Positions 9,567-19,222 of a stretch of 64,000 bases of DNA are shown here, one piece after another; position 1 is the first letter of the stretch; each line of letters begins with the position of its first letter. The DNA lies in the NCBI RefSeq assembly GCF_005049045.1, contig NZ_SUPK01000001.1:310001-374000 (forward strand). The letters are read 5' to 3'. The notes beneath the pieces are model-generated. The model worked only from the letters and a program-made list of their open reading frames with translations, searched no databases and was not told the origin of the DNA. This DNA comes from Cohnella pontilimi. GTDB taxonomy: Bacteria; Bacillota; Bacilli; Paenibacillales; Paenibacillaceae. The position numbers and the translations under genes were made by a program.

Positions 9567-11814
9567 GTTCCGTTTTGCGATATTCGCTCGGCGTTACGCC
9601 CGTGAACTTTTTGAACATCCGGTTAAAGGAATTGATGTTTTGATAACCGACCCGGGCCGCCGCTTCCTGGATCTTGATGTCCGTGTTCATGAGCAGCTCC
9701 TTGGCCAGATTGATTCTTACCCTATTGACGTAATCCACGAAATAGATTCCGGTTTTTTCCTTGAAATAAGTCGATAGGTAACTGCGTGTTATGCCCAGCT
9801 TATCAGCCAACGTATCCAAAGAAACATCTTGCTGATAGTGTTTCTCTATATACTCGAAGACGAAGCTGGTAATATGATCCCGCTTTTCCTTTTTGGATCG
9901 GATCGGTTCCGAGAGCTTCGACATCCAGATTTCCAGCAGCGACTCCAGTTCTTCGAACGTATAACAATGCTTCAGAAGGTCATGTGCCACATCCAGAGAA
10001 TCTCCGTCCAAGCGATGGAGCATGTAAGCCTTTTTGGCTTTGAGCATCAAGCCTCCGACAAAGGACCTCACTTCGAATTCGGTCGCCGCTTTTTTCTTTA
10101 AGTCCGCGAGTTCCTTCTTCACGATTTGCAGCAAGTGAGCCTCGTTGCCGTTACGGAATCCGAGATCGATTTCTTCTTCTTGGACAGGCAGAAGAAAATG
10201 AATATGTGCCGGCTTGGTCTCGTTTTGGAACAACAACTGGACATCGTCATCAAACTTTCTGCACAGCAGCAGGTCTTTTACTTGATGGTAAGACAGGTCG
10301 AACGCCTCCTGTGCTTCACGCCGGCAGCCCACGGCCATCGTCACAAAACAGTAGGCATAGTCCAGCTTCAACACGTGCCCAATTTCTTTCAATGCGTCGA
10401 GCAAGCTTCTTTGCGGCTGTTCCTCGTAAACAACGGATAAAATCTGGTCGTTCTCCATCTGAAACGTAAGAGAGCTCGGACAATATTCGGACATGACTTG
10501 ATTGATATATTCACTGATATACGAAGCGGCACGTTCTTCATCTACCTCGATCTCTTCCAGTTGGCCAGGCTTAAATGTCAATTGAAATAATACGAATCGG
10601 TACGGCTTGTTCGCATCGATGAGATCCGAAAGGAAGTTCACGTTGCCCCGGATTTTTTTAAGCTTGGTGATATACGCATAATGACGCAGCAGGGAGTGGT
10701 TGATCTGTAAATTGTGGCTGATATCGCGATTGGTTTGTAAAATATGCTCGATTTTCTCTTGGATCAATTTATATTCCTTGATATGGCTTCTGTCCGGAAC
10801 ACTGAATTGGAGCCTCGCAATGGAATCGACTATTTTGCGAACCGGTTTGTTCAATTTCACGCTGAACATGAAGGAAGCTGCAACGGCAATCAAAATCGAT
10901 AGGATTAACAGAACGACAAAAGTGACGTTCCACTTCATCTGCGATGCGATGTTATCGTCTTGAATGATGTTCACGTAAGTAAGGCCGGAAATTTCCCCTT
11001 TTTTATAAAAAAAGTAGTACTTTCCTTGTTTGACGTAACCTTGAACGTCGGAGAATGCGGGGAACGTAACGGAATCCATGCTCTTATTGTCGTAAAGCTG
11101 GCGCCCGGCCGCATCGAGAATGTAAAAGTTGTCGTTAATGGAGCGGTGAAAGGCTTGATACATTTTTTCCGTATCCGCCATGGCAATCAAGCTGACCGAA
11201 GGATGATTATGATTTTTGATGATTACAGGCATCAGCTGCTTCGAATTGGATCTTCGATTGTTATAATCCACTTCAGCAAATTCGGAGCTCGGTAAAACCC
11301 GCAAATGCGGTGGCTGATCAAGCTCGGATTTCCTGAACCCATCCGGATAACCCGGGCTGTTCAAATAACGGGCAATCATTTTCTCGGCATCGGAGCCGCG
11401 GGATCTCTCCAGCATCATCCCATTCGTTTCAAAATGGATGATCAAATTGTTCAGGTAAAGAGACGGATTCACGACCAAATTATCGATGTCCTCCATCAGC
11501 AAATGAGCTTCTGCATAATCAAAATCCGGGTTGTCGAGTTTGGACAGCCGGTCGATCATCGAGAAGGTGAGCACGGCGTTTTTGATGAGTTCTAATTGGT
11601 GTTCGTAGCTACCCGTCGTGTTTTTCAAATTGACTTCGTTATATCGGATGATTTCCTCCTTGATATGGCCGCGAAAAAAGAAAAGCGAATATAGGAGAAA
11701 GGAGGTGAGCAGCAGCACGATCGCCAAAAAGCAGGTTAACAGCCAGATAAACAGAGACGGGGGCGTTTTCGCTCTCCATGTTGATAACGCTTTCATGTTT
11801 CCTGTCAATTTCAT
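9556..11814 (-). CDS. membrane-anchored AraC-family transcriptional regulator
   Basis: 752 residues in the layout common in Paenibacillaceae sugar loci. It has a transmembrane helix at about 20-45 (FIWLLTCFLAIVLLL), an extracytoplasmic sensor part to about 295, a second helix (FVVLLILSILIAVAASF), a cytoplasmic linker, and two AraC helix-turn-helix motifs at the end (LDTLADKLGITRSYLSTYF and IQEAAARVGYQNINSFNRMF). It probably senses an extracellular or wall-side saccharide and activates the divergent operon beginning at 12016. The start is uncertain: ATG 11814 and ATG 11796 are both possible and neither has a strong ribosome binding site. Its last 11 bases overlap the convergent isomerase gene. 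Confidence 0.85.
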   Translation of the reverse strand: MKLTGNMKALSTWRAKTPPSLFIWLLTCFLAIVLLLTSFLLYSLFFFRGHIKEEIIRYNEVNLKNTTGSYEHQLELIKNAVLTFSMIDRLSKLDNPDFDYAEAHLLMEDIDNLVVNPSLYLNNLIIHFETNGMMLERSRGSDAEKMIARYLNSPGYPDGFRKSELDQPPHLRVLPSSEFAEVDYNNRRSNSKQLMPVIIKNHNHPSVSLIAMADTEKMYQAFHRSINDNFYILDAAGRQLYDNKSMDSVTFPAFSDVQGYVKQGKYYFFYKKGEISGLTYVNIIQDDNIASQMKWNVTFVVLLILSILIAVAASFMFSVKLNKPVRKIVDSIARLQFSVPDRSHIKEYKLIQEKIEHILQTNRDISHNLQINHSLLRHYAYITKLKKIRGNVNFLSDLIDANKPYRFVLFQLTFKPGQLEEIEVDEERAASYISEYINQVMSEYCPSSLTFQMENDQILSVVYEEQPQRSLLDALKEIGHVLKLDYAYCFVTMAVGCRREAQEAFDLSYHQVKDLLLCRKFDDDVQLLFQNETKPAHIHFLLPVQEEEIDLGFRNGNEAHLLQIVKKELADLKKKAATEFEVRSFVGGLMLKAKKAYMLHRLDGDSLDVAHDLLKHCYTFEELESLLEIWMSKLSEPIRSKKEKRDHITSFVFEYIEKHYQQDVSLDTLADKLGITRSYLSTYFKEKTGIYFVDYVNRVRINLAKELLMNTDIKIQEAAARVGYQNINSFNRMFKKFTGVTPSEYRKTELTG

Positions 11815-12015
11815 GGATCGAGCACCTGCCTTAACGCAAAGACTTTTACTGTCAATTTCAACGGTAGCGTCGCATATTCCTTCTGTTAAATGGGTGTCCT
11901 TTACTTTTTTGTTAGAAAAGAGTGAATGAGTGAAAAAATCGTTCGTATTTTAGGGCAAGAACCGCATTTATACTGGAAGTCAGCTGATACAAGTGTTGGA
12001 AGGAGTGATGCAGTG
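11815..12015. promoter_or_regulatory. divergent control region between araC-type gene and catabolic operon
   Basis: About 200 bases separate the two divergent starts, so both promoters and any regulator site must lie here. The stretch is AT-rich around 11880-11925. I see no convincing -35/-10 pair or clear dyad, so no operator is named. aaggag at 12000-12005 serves the rightward gene. Confidence 0.4.
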
Positions 12016-14910
12016 ATGCCGGATGCATCAGCGCGAATCGGAACGGTGACCATCCCCACTTACGAGCTCGGAACGGACGATATCAATCCGATTTTGGATA
12101 GACGGCTGAATCCTTACCCTTATACGCAACAAAACCATAAAACCGGTGTCAGAGTGGAGAAAGAGTACGAAGCGGTCGTGCTGGAAAACGAATATATCAG
12201 ACTCACCGTCATTCCATCGCTCGGAGGGAGGCTGTACAGTGCGGTCGACAAGAGAATCGGCCGGGAATTTCTTTATCGCAACCCCGTGATCAGACCCCGC
12301 ATGATCGGCACAAGAGGCGCATGGTTTGCCGGAGGCATGGAATTTAATTTTCCGATCAGCCATTCTCCGACCACAATGGACCGCGTCAATTATCGAATCC
12401 ATCATGGCCCCGACGGAAGTGCTTCCGTCACGTTCGGCAATATCGAGCGGATCTCGGGCATGAATTGGAAGGTAGAACTGAAGCTGTACCCGGGAAAAAC
12501 CTACATGGAGCAAAAGGTAAGCCTTTACAACCCGGCCCCGCGGGAAAGCAGGTTTTATTTCTGGACGAACACTGCGGTGGAGTACGACAAGAGTGTAAAG
12601 CTCATCTATCCGTTCGACTGGTGCATCAACTTCGATACGCAGTATGTCAAATGGCCTTATTACAAGCAGATGGACTGCCGCAATCCCAAAGAAATCCCCT
12701 ATGCCTATGAAACGTTCGGTAAACTGTTGACCCAAGATTTTTTCGGCGCCTACAACGTGGACCAAGACCACGGCATCGTACACCACGCGGATCGGAAAAA
12801 AGTAAAAGGGGCCAAGTTTTTCATCTGGGGCAACGATTCGAATGCCGAAGCCTGGAACCGTTGTTTGACCGAGGGCGATTCCCAATATATCGAAATTCAA
12901 AGCGGACCGTTCGAGAGCCAAATGGTATACAAGTTTCTCAAGCCTCATCAGGAGCTCGCCTGGAGCGAATATTGGTACCCGGTCTCCGGAATGGGCGGCG
13001 GTTTCAAGTATGCGTCCAAGGAGCTTGCCGTCAACTTCAAGCGCAGCACAGAAGGCGTGTCCTTCTGTTTAAGCGCGACAGAAAATTTACGGGATTGCGA
13101 ATTGATTTTCACGGTGAATGGTGCAACAGAGCGGCGGAAAGCGGATTTCAGCCCGCTTCAGCTTTCCGTTATGGAATTTGAAGTGGAAGGTTCATTTCAT
13201 CTGCATGAAATCAAGCTCGATGTGTATTGCGGTGATCGCCACATTGCGGCCATCGGAGAACGTAACGAGTATACCGACGAGTATCCGGACACCGACATCT
13301 ATGAAGACTCCAGAGTGAACATGCTGAATCAGGATCCGGACAAGACGCTTAAGCATGTCCAGTGGCGCGAATCGCTCGGACTGACGGCGGAGGCGTTCGA
13401 TTTATATCGCGTCAATCTTCAGGAACACCCAACTTGCACCTTGACCATGAACCGTCTTGGAAATCTTTACTTGAAGAGCATGCAATACGAACGTGCGGCG
13501 GATTGTTTCCGTAAAGTACTCGCTTACGATAATCGCAATTCTCAGGCTCGCTTTTATTTAGGCGTCACAGAGAAAGAAAGGGGACATCCTCAAACCGCCC
13601 GTCGTTTGTTTATAGATATCGCGGCCGATGCGGAGTATTACCGTGCATCCCTCATCGAGTTGATTAAGCTCAATTTGCTGTTCGGTTATGGGCGTGAAGC
13701 GCGGCTGCTGTGCGAACAACTGGGACCGGCGGATGCGTACGCACGTTTTCTGGGCTCGATAAGCAGACGAAAAGACTTGCGCGCACATTTACACCATGAT
13801 AATCAGTCAGACGAATGGATGTCCGATGAATATGGACTCGCCGAACAGTATCTTCAACAGCGATCCAATGAAGCCAAGGAGACATTCGTCGCATTTACAG
13901 GCGGTGATGAGTCGGTCATCGTGGCTGTAGCTTTGGAGTATTTGGAGATGGGTCTCCGCGATGATGCCTCGGAACTCCTCCAGTTGATTCGCACACCGGG
14001 TTTACAGGCACAATTGATTTTCGCTTCGTGCCAAGCCGATGGTAATGAGCGGATCACAAACATGTTAACCGTTCTTCAGCAGCAATCTCTCGATTACGTG
14101 TTTCCTCAAGATCCGAGAACGATGCGGCTGCTGATGGAATTGGAGTCAGCCGATGGCTCCGGCCGAGCCGATTATTTGCTGGGGATGTTTCTGTATGCAG
14201 CTGGCGACAGGGAAGCTGGGCTAGCTCGGTATCGATCCTCCTACGACAAAGGATTGAGATATACCGCATTACTGCATAGCCTTGGTTATATCTATCTTAA
14301 TGTGCTGCAAGAACCGAGCACTGCTGAGAAATATTTGTCGGAGGATGCGGCCGTCAACGGAACGGCTAACACGGAGACGCTCGTATACTTAGATAAACTG
14401 TTCGCTGCAGCCGGTGACCTGTACAAAAGGACGGAGCTTGTGCCCTTGATGGAGCAGGCAAGGAACCGTGCGCTCGTTCTTGAGCGGCTCGTCGAAATTT
14501 ATATGCAGACAGGCCAAGAGGATAAAGCGTTTCATATTCTCGAGAACGAAGAGTTTGAGAATTGGGAGGGGCGGGAAACGAGCGGCGCGACTTATCGTAA
14601 CGCCATTCTTCATAGGGTCCGTAAAGAAATGGAGCAGGGTGACTACGAGCGCGCCCGTTATTGGATAGATCGAGCGGATGTATACCCGGAAGGACTCCAT
14701 TACGGACCGCACTCGGGCACCCCTTTGTCGGACATCAAATATTACAAAGGGTTGGTCTTAGCCGGCCTGGGACAAGAACACGCCGCTTTGGAGCAATTCC
14801 GCGAAGGATACCACGAGCTATATCGGGAAGAGATCGGCAGCACGGAAAAGAGCCGTTCTTACAGCATGCTTTGCCTCGAACAACTCAACAAACGCGAGTC
14901 AATAGGATAA
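12016..14910 (+). CDS. DUF5107 domain and TPR-repeat protein
   Basis: 964 residues. The first ~320 match DUF5107: TVTIPTYELG at the start, IPSLGGRLYSAVDK, and FAGGMEFNFPISHS, a galactose-mutarotase-like beta-sandwich fold. The rest is tetratricopeptide-like helical repeats (for example YERAADCFRKVLAYDNRNSQARFYLG near residue 500, given here only as its position, and further repeats to the C-terminus). DUF5107/TPR proteins recur in sugar-use clusters of Firmicutes; their function is unsettled. ATG 12016 (or GTG 12013) is preferred over the in-frame ATG at 11926, because ggaaggag sits just upstream of it and because homologues begin close to the TVTIPTY strand. First gene of the eight-gene operon; the next starts 12 bases after its stop. 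Confidence 0.75.
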   Translation: MPDASARIGTVTIPTYELGTDDINPILDRRLNPYPYTQQNHKTGVRVEKEYEAVVLENEYIRLTVIPSLGGRLYSAVDKRIGREFLYRNPVIRPRMIGTRGAWFAGGMEFNFPISHSPTTMDRVNYRIHHGPDGSASVTFGNIERISGMNWKVELKLYPGKTYMEQKVSLYNPAPRESRFYFWTNTAVEYDKSVKLIYPFDWCINFDTQYVKWPYYKQMDCRNPKEIPYAYETFGKLLTQDFFGAYNVDQDHGIVHHADRKKVKGAKFFIWGNDSNAEAWNRCLTEGDSQYIEIQSGPFESQMVYKFLKPHQELAWSEYWYPVSGMGGGFKYASKELAVNFKRSTEGVSFCLSATENLRDCELIFTVNGATERRKADFSPLQLSVMEFEVEGSFHLHEIKLDVYCGDRHIAAIGERNEYTDEYPDTDIYEDSRVNMLNQDPDKTLKHVQWRESLGLTAEAFDLYRVNLQEHPTCTLTMNRLGNLYLKSMQYERAADCFRKVLAYDNRNSQARFYLGVTEKERGHPQTARRLFIDIAADAEYYRASLIELIKLNLLFGYGREARLLCEQLGPADAYARFLGSISRRKDLRAHLHHDNQSDEWMSDEYGLAEQYLQQRSNEAKETFVAFTGGDESVIVAVALEYLEMGLRDDASELLQLIRTPGLQAQLIFASCQADGNERITNMLTVLQQQSLDYVFPQDPRTMRLLMELESADGSGRADYLLGMFLYAAGDREAGLARYRSSYDKGLRYTALLHSLGYIYLNVLQEPSTAEKYLSEDAAVNGTANTETLVYLDKLFAAAGDLYKRTELVPLMEQARNRALVLERLVEIYMQTGQEDKAFHILENEEFENWEGRETSGATYRNAILHRVRKEMEQGDYERARYWIDRADVYPEGLHYGPHSGTPLSDIKYYKGLVLAGLGQEHAALEQFREGYHELYREEIGSTEKSRSYSMLCLEQLNKRESIG

Positions 14911-14922
14911 GGAGGGTTTTCC

Positions 14923-16185
14923 ATGATTCACGCAGCCGTCATCGGCGCCGGATCCAGAGGTATGTTCGACCTGGGATCCTACGCGCTTAGAAAGCCGCAC
15001 GAACTGAAGTTTATCGCCGTCGCCGAACCGAATGAGGAACGCAGACGCAAATTTTCGGAAATGTACGACATCCCGGAACATATGCAGTTTGCCGGATGGG
15101 AGCAGCTTCTTGCCCAGCCCAAGCTTTGTGAGGCGCTGGTCATCACGACCATGGACAAAGACCATTTCGCACCGACGATGAAAGCGCTGGAGGCGGGTTA
15201 TCACATTCTCCTTGAAAAACCGATGTCTCCGAATCCACGCGAGACGTTGTTGATGGCCGAGGAAGCGGAAATGAGAAACCGCATTTTAACGATTTGCCAT
15301 GGAATGCGCTATTCCACCTATTTCAGCAACGTGAAGAAACTGCTGGATCAAGGGGCGATCGGCCGGATGATGACCATCCAGTGGACCGAGAATGTGGGAT
15401 ATTGGCATCAGGCTCACAGCTTCGTCCGGGGGAACTGGCGAAACAGCGGCTTATCCAGCCCGATGCTGCTTCAAAAATGCTGCCATGACATGGACTATCT
15501 CAAATGGATCGTGAATTCCAAATGTGAAAATGTATCCTCATTCGGCACGCTGTCTCACTTTCGTGAAGATCAAGCACCGGAAGGCTCTACCGCGCGATGC
15601 ACGGATGGCTGCAAAGTGGAGCATGAATGTGTATACTCGGCGATCAAATTGTATTTGAACGACAAAGAGGACTGGCCGCAGCGGGTCGTGTCGCTGGAAC
15701 CGACGCTGGAAGCGCGCATGAAAGCATTGAAAGAAGGCCCCTACGGACGCTGTGTGTATCGTTGCGATAACGATGTGGTTGATCATCAGGTGGTCAATTT
15801 ACAATTTGCTAACGAAGTGACGGTCGCGTTCACGATGACCGCCTTCACCCGCGATGTCAGCAGATCGTTCAAAATCATGGGCACAACTGGAGAGCTTCTC
15901 GGTCATTCCAAAACAAACGAAATCGAAATCCGCCACTTCAGCGGGAAAACGGAAATCGTTCGACCGGAAGAGCATGAAGGAAGCCACGGCGGGGCCGACG
16001 CCATCATTATGCAAAATTTCATCCGCCAAGTCGAGAGCGGAGATGTGAGCGGCGGAATTACTTCCGGTGTGGAATCCGCGCTGAGTCACTTGATTGTGTT
16101 TGCAGCCGAACAATCGCGCATAACCGGTCAAACCGTGAATATGGATCAGTTTGTTCAACAAGTGAGAAACGTCCCAGTCAGTTGA
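14923..16185 (+). CDS. Gfo/Idh/MocA-family oxidoreductase
   Basis: 420 residues. The N-terminal Rossmann fold has VIGAGSRGMFDLGSYA, and HILLEKPMSPN supplies the conserved EKP Lys. QKCCHDMDYLKW carries the catalytic His/Asp-type motif (usual form G-G-x-x-x-D-x-G-x-H-x-x-D). A Cys-rich insertion, CTDGCKVEHECVY, is seen in some members of the family that act on glycans and may bind metal. NAD(P)-dependent sugar oxidation or reduction is expected in the cytoplasm. aaggaggg precedes the ATG by 8 bases. It is the second gene of the operon and its product may convert the sugar to a keto form for the uxaB/uxaA steps. Confidence 0.8.
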   Translation: MIHAAVIGAGSRGMFDLGSYALRKPHELKFIAVAEPNEERRRKFSEMYDIPEHMQFAGWEQLLAQPKLCEALVITTMDKDHFAPTMKALEAGYHILLEKPMSPNPRETLLMAEEAEMRNRILTICHGMRYSTYFSNVKKLLDQGAIGRMMTIQWTENVGYWHQAHSFVRGNWRNSGLSSPMLLQKCCHDMDYLKWIVNSKCENVSSFGTLSHFREDQAPEGSTARCTDGCKVEHECVYSAIKLYLNDKEDWPQRVVSLEPTLEARMKALKEGPYGRCVYRCDNDVVDHQVVNLQFANEVTVAFTMTAFTRDVSRSFKIMGTTGELLGHSKTNEIEIRHFSGKTEIVRPEEHEGSHGGADAIIMQNFIRQVESGDVSGGITSGVESALSHLIVFAAEQSRITGQTVNMDQFVQQVRNVPVS

Positions 16186-16205
16186 AGCGAAGGAGCGGAT
16201 TCGAT

Positions 16206-17726
16206 ATGCCGGAGGGCCATTTTTCGATAAGGGACTTACCGTTAATCGGATCCCATCTTCTTTCCCCGGAAGATGCGGGGTATTGTCACCGGCTGAAAGA
16301 GCTGCCGGTCAAAGTATTACAAATCGGTGAAGGCAATTTTTTACGAGGGTTTGCGGATTGGATGCTTCACTGCAGCAACAAGCAAGGGCTGTTTAACGGC
16401 TCTGTGGCGGTCTCTCAACCGCGGCCGTCCGGCAGCAGGAATCTGCGCAAGCTGAGGCAGCAGGAGGGTCTCTATACGCTGCTCATCCGCGGGTTGATAA
16501 ATGGAGAACGCGTCGAACAACGAGAGACGGTTTCCGTCATCTCGCGTACGGTGGATCCTTACGGGGAATGGGATCAGTTTCTGGAGCTGGCCGATAACCC
16601 GGATCTCGAATTGATCGTGTCGAACACGACGGAAGCCGGGTTAACCTATACACCTTGTGATTGGTCGCCGCACGAGCCGGCAGCTACTTTTCCGGCTAAG
16701 CTTACGGTCTTTCTGTACCGCCGTTTCATGCGATTTTCGGGCGATCCCGACAAGGGCTTGATTCATCTTCCTTGCGAATTGTTGGAGCGTAACGGAGATA
16801 GGCTGCGAGAAATCGTATGGCTTCATGCGAGGGATTGGAAGCTTCCACAGGAGTTCATAGAATGGGTTCGTTCCTGCAACCGGTTTCTCAACAGCCTTGT
16901 CGACCGGATCGTAACCGGCTTTCCGGCAGAGGAAGCGGAACAATTATTTAGAAGATGGGGCTATTCCGATCCGCTCCTCACGACGGCGGAACCCTATTAT
17001 TTGTGGGCGATTGAAGGAGAGGCAGAGCTGGATGCCCGGCTGCCGCTGCGTAAAGCGGGTCTCAACGTGCATTGGGTGAATGATTTGGCTCCCTATCAGC
17101 TTCGCAAAGTTCGTATTTTGAACGGCACACATACGATGTTGGCTTCCATCGGCTTGTTGCACGGGTTGCTGGAAGTGCGGGAAGCATTGGAACATCCGAC
17201 ATGGGGGCCCAAATTCGTTCAAGCCGTTTTTGATGAAATTGTTCCGGGCGTACCGTTGGATCGAAGCGAAATAACGCATTACGTAGAGGAGACGTTGGAG
17301 AGATTCCGAAATCCATTCATCCGTCACCGCTTGTCCGATATTGCGATGAACAGCCTGTCCAAGTGGAAAGTTCGGCTGCTTCCCTCTTTGAAGGCGTTTG
17401 TGACTCGAACGGGGCAGTTGCCCCCGCTGCTGACCGAATCGCTGGCTTCACTGCTGAGGTTGTATAAACCGGTTTCTGTTACAGAAGAGCCCGCCGGAAT
17501 GTTGCTGAATGGAAATTTGTTTCCGCTTCGGGACGACCCGGAACTGCTGCTCTTGATAGGCGGCCTGTGGCAACCGAGAGTCGATGGGGAAGAACCTGCC
17601 CTCGAGATGTCGCTGTCATGCATTTTGAGTGAAGCGAAGCTTTGGGGAGAGGATTTGACGCAAATCCCCGGGTTGGTTGAAAACGTCGTTCGACATTGGA
17701 TGGGTTGGGAGGAAGTTGCGGGATGA
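16206..17726 (+). CDS. uxaB: tagaturonate reductase (altronate oxidoreductase)
   Basis: 506 residues of the mannitol dehydrogenase/UxaB family, which interconverts D-tagaturonate and D-altronate with NADH. Visible signatures are VLQIGEGNFLRGFADWML near the N-terminus (dinucleotide-binding), SNTTEAGLTY, and the C-terminal-domain motif KVRILNGTHTMLASIG with the catalytic Lys-Asn-His region. Length is close to the family norm (about 480-500). ATG 16206 is used because aaggag ends about 10 bases before it; a TTG at 16182 overlapping the previous gene has no such site. The stop overlaps the next start in ATGA. Together with uxaA it forms the galacturonate-branch route towards 2-keto-3-deoxygluconate. 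Confidence 0.9.
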   Translation: MPEGHFSIRDLPLIGSHLLSPEDAGYCHRLKELPVKVLQIGEGNFLRGFADWMLHCSNKQGLFNGSVAVSQPRPSGSRNLRKLRQQEGLYTLLIRGLINGERVEQRETVSVISRTVDPYGEWDQFLELADNPDLELIVSNTTEAGLTYTPCDWSPHEPAATFPAKLTVFLYRRFMRFSGDPDKGLIHLPCELLERNGDRLREIVWLHARDWKLPQEFIEWVRSCNRFLNSLVDRIVTGFPAEEAEQLFRRWGYSDPLLTTAEPYYLWAIEGEAELDARLPLRKAGLNVHWVNDLAPYQLRKVRILNGTHTMLASIGLLHGLLEVREALEHPTWGPKFVQAVFDEIVPGVPLDRSEITHYVEETLERFRNPFIRHRLSDIAMNSLSKWKVRLLPSLKAFVTRTGQLPPLLTESLASLLRLYKPVSVTEEPAGMLLNGNLFPLRDDPELLLLIGGLWQPRVDGEEPALEMSLSCILSEAKLWGEDLTQIPGLVENVVRHWMGWEEVAG

Positions 17727-19222
17727 GCGGCACCTTGATTTTAAGCCCCAAGGACGATGTGGCCATTGCGCTTTGTGACCTAGCGGGCGGAGATACGGTG
17801 AGCGTGGATGTAGAAGGCAAAGAGTTGGTATTGCATCTATCGAATGATATACCCAAAGGACATAAGGTGGCCATTCGCGCGATCAGTGCGGGTCGGCATG
17901 TGCATAAGTTCGGATATTCCATCGGCTTGGCTCAAAAGGATATCGCGGCAGGCGAGTGGGTTCATACCCATAATTTACGCACCGGATTATCCGGGCTGCT
18001 GGACTATCAGTACGAGCCGATCGTACCGGGAACGCTTCCTTCCAAGTCGCTTACATTTGAAGGTTATGAAAGAGCAAACGGGGAAGCCGGGATCCGAAAC
18101 GAAATCTGGATTCTCAACACAGTAGGATGCATTAATAAAACGTGTGAGCAACTGGCCAGGTTGGCATCCAACCAGTTTCATGGACGAGGCATCGATGGCG
18201 TGTTCCACTTTGCCCATCCGTTCGGCTGCTCCCAATTGGGAGACGACTTGGCGTTCACGCAGCGCCTGCTGACGTCGCTTGCCGAGCACGGCAATGCGGC
18301 CGGCGTTCTGATCGTAGGCTTGGGATGCGAGAACAATCAGATCGACGCGATGAAGGGGCTGATCGACGATCCATCCGGTAAAAGGATTCGGTTTTTAAAA
18401 TGCCAGGAGGAAGCAGATGAACTGGAAACCGGACTCATACTGCTTGAGGAATTGGTAATTTACGCGGAAACGTTCGAGCGTAAAACAATGCCGATGTCCA
18501 AACTCAAAATCGGCCTCAAATGCGGGGGATCCGACGGGTTTTCCGGCATTACGGCCAACCCGCTGGTCGGCACAATTGCGGATGCGATCGTTGCGGAAGG
18601 AGGAACCGCTCTGCTCACGGAAGTGCCGGAGATGTTCGGCGCCGAAACGATCTTGATGAATCGCGCGCAGGATGAAGCGGTATTCCGGAAAGTGGTCGGG
18701 CTGATCAACGATTTCAAGCAGTATTTTATTCGCCACAATCAGGAAATTTACGAAAATCCTTCTCCGGGCAACAAGTCAGGCGGAATTACCACCTTGGAAG
18801 AAAAATCGCTTGGCTGTACGCAGAAAGGCGGACAGGCCATCGTAACGGACGTTCTTCCGTATGCTGTCCGTTCCGTGACGCCCGGTTTGAATCTCATCCA
18901 GAGCCCCGGCAACGATTTGGTATCCGTCACCGCATTGGCGGCGGCCGGCGCGCACCTCGTGCTGTTCACCACCGGCCGAGGCACGCCGTTCGGCGGTCCC
19001 GTCCCCACCGTCAAGCTGTCGACCAACTCGGAACTGGCGCTCAAGAAACGTAATTGGATCGATTTTAACGCTGGCCGACTCTTAGAAGGCAGGAGCATGA
19101 ATGCTCTGACGAACGAACTGCTGGACTACGTCATTCAATTGGCTTCAGGAACGCAATGGACCCACAACGAAGAGAACGGATTCCGCGAAATCGCCATCTT
19201 TAAGGACGGGGTCATTTTATGA
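17723..19222 (+). CDS. uxaA: altronate dehydratase
   Basis: 499 residues of the UxaA/GarD dehydratase family, which removes water from D-altronate to give 2-keto-3-deoxy-D-gluconate. Residues ~1-90 form the SAF domain (DDVAIALCDL, ISAGRHVHKFGYSIG). The dehydratase part contains GYERANGEAGIRNEIWILNTVGCIN, shown here as two pieces GYERANGEAGIRN and IWILNTVGCIN, followed by HPFGCSQLGDD, VGLGCENNQ and KCGGSDGFSGITANP; the Cys/His set is typical for the iron-dependent enzyme. Start and previous stop overlap as ATGA, and its own stop overlaps the nagA start as ATGA, so the three are translationally coupled. Confidence 0.9.
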   Translation: MSGTLILSPKDDVAIALCDLAGGDTVSVDVEGKELVLHLSNDIPKGHKVAIRAISAGRHVHKFGYSIGLAQKDIAAGEWVHTHNLRTGLSGLLDYQYEPIVPGTLPSKSLTFEGYERANGEAGIRNEIWILNTVGCINKTCEQLARLASNQFHGRGIDGVFHFAHPFGCSQLGDDLAFTQRLLTSLAEHGNAAGVLIVGLGCENNQIDAMKGLIDDPSGKRIRFLKCQEEADELETGLILLEELVIYAETFERKTMPMSKLKIGLKCGGSDGFSGITANPLVGTIADAIVAEGGTALLTEVPEMFGAETILMNRAQDEAVFRKVVGLINDFKQYFIRHNQEIYENPSPGNKSGGITTLEEKSLGCTQKGGQAIVTDVLPYAVRSVTPGLNLIQSPGNDLVSVTALAAAGAHLVLFTTGRGTPFGGPVPTVKLSTNSELALKKRNWIDFNAGRLLEGRSMNALTNELLDYVIQLASGTQWTHNEENGFREIAIFKDGVIL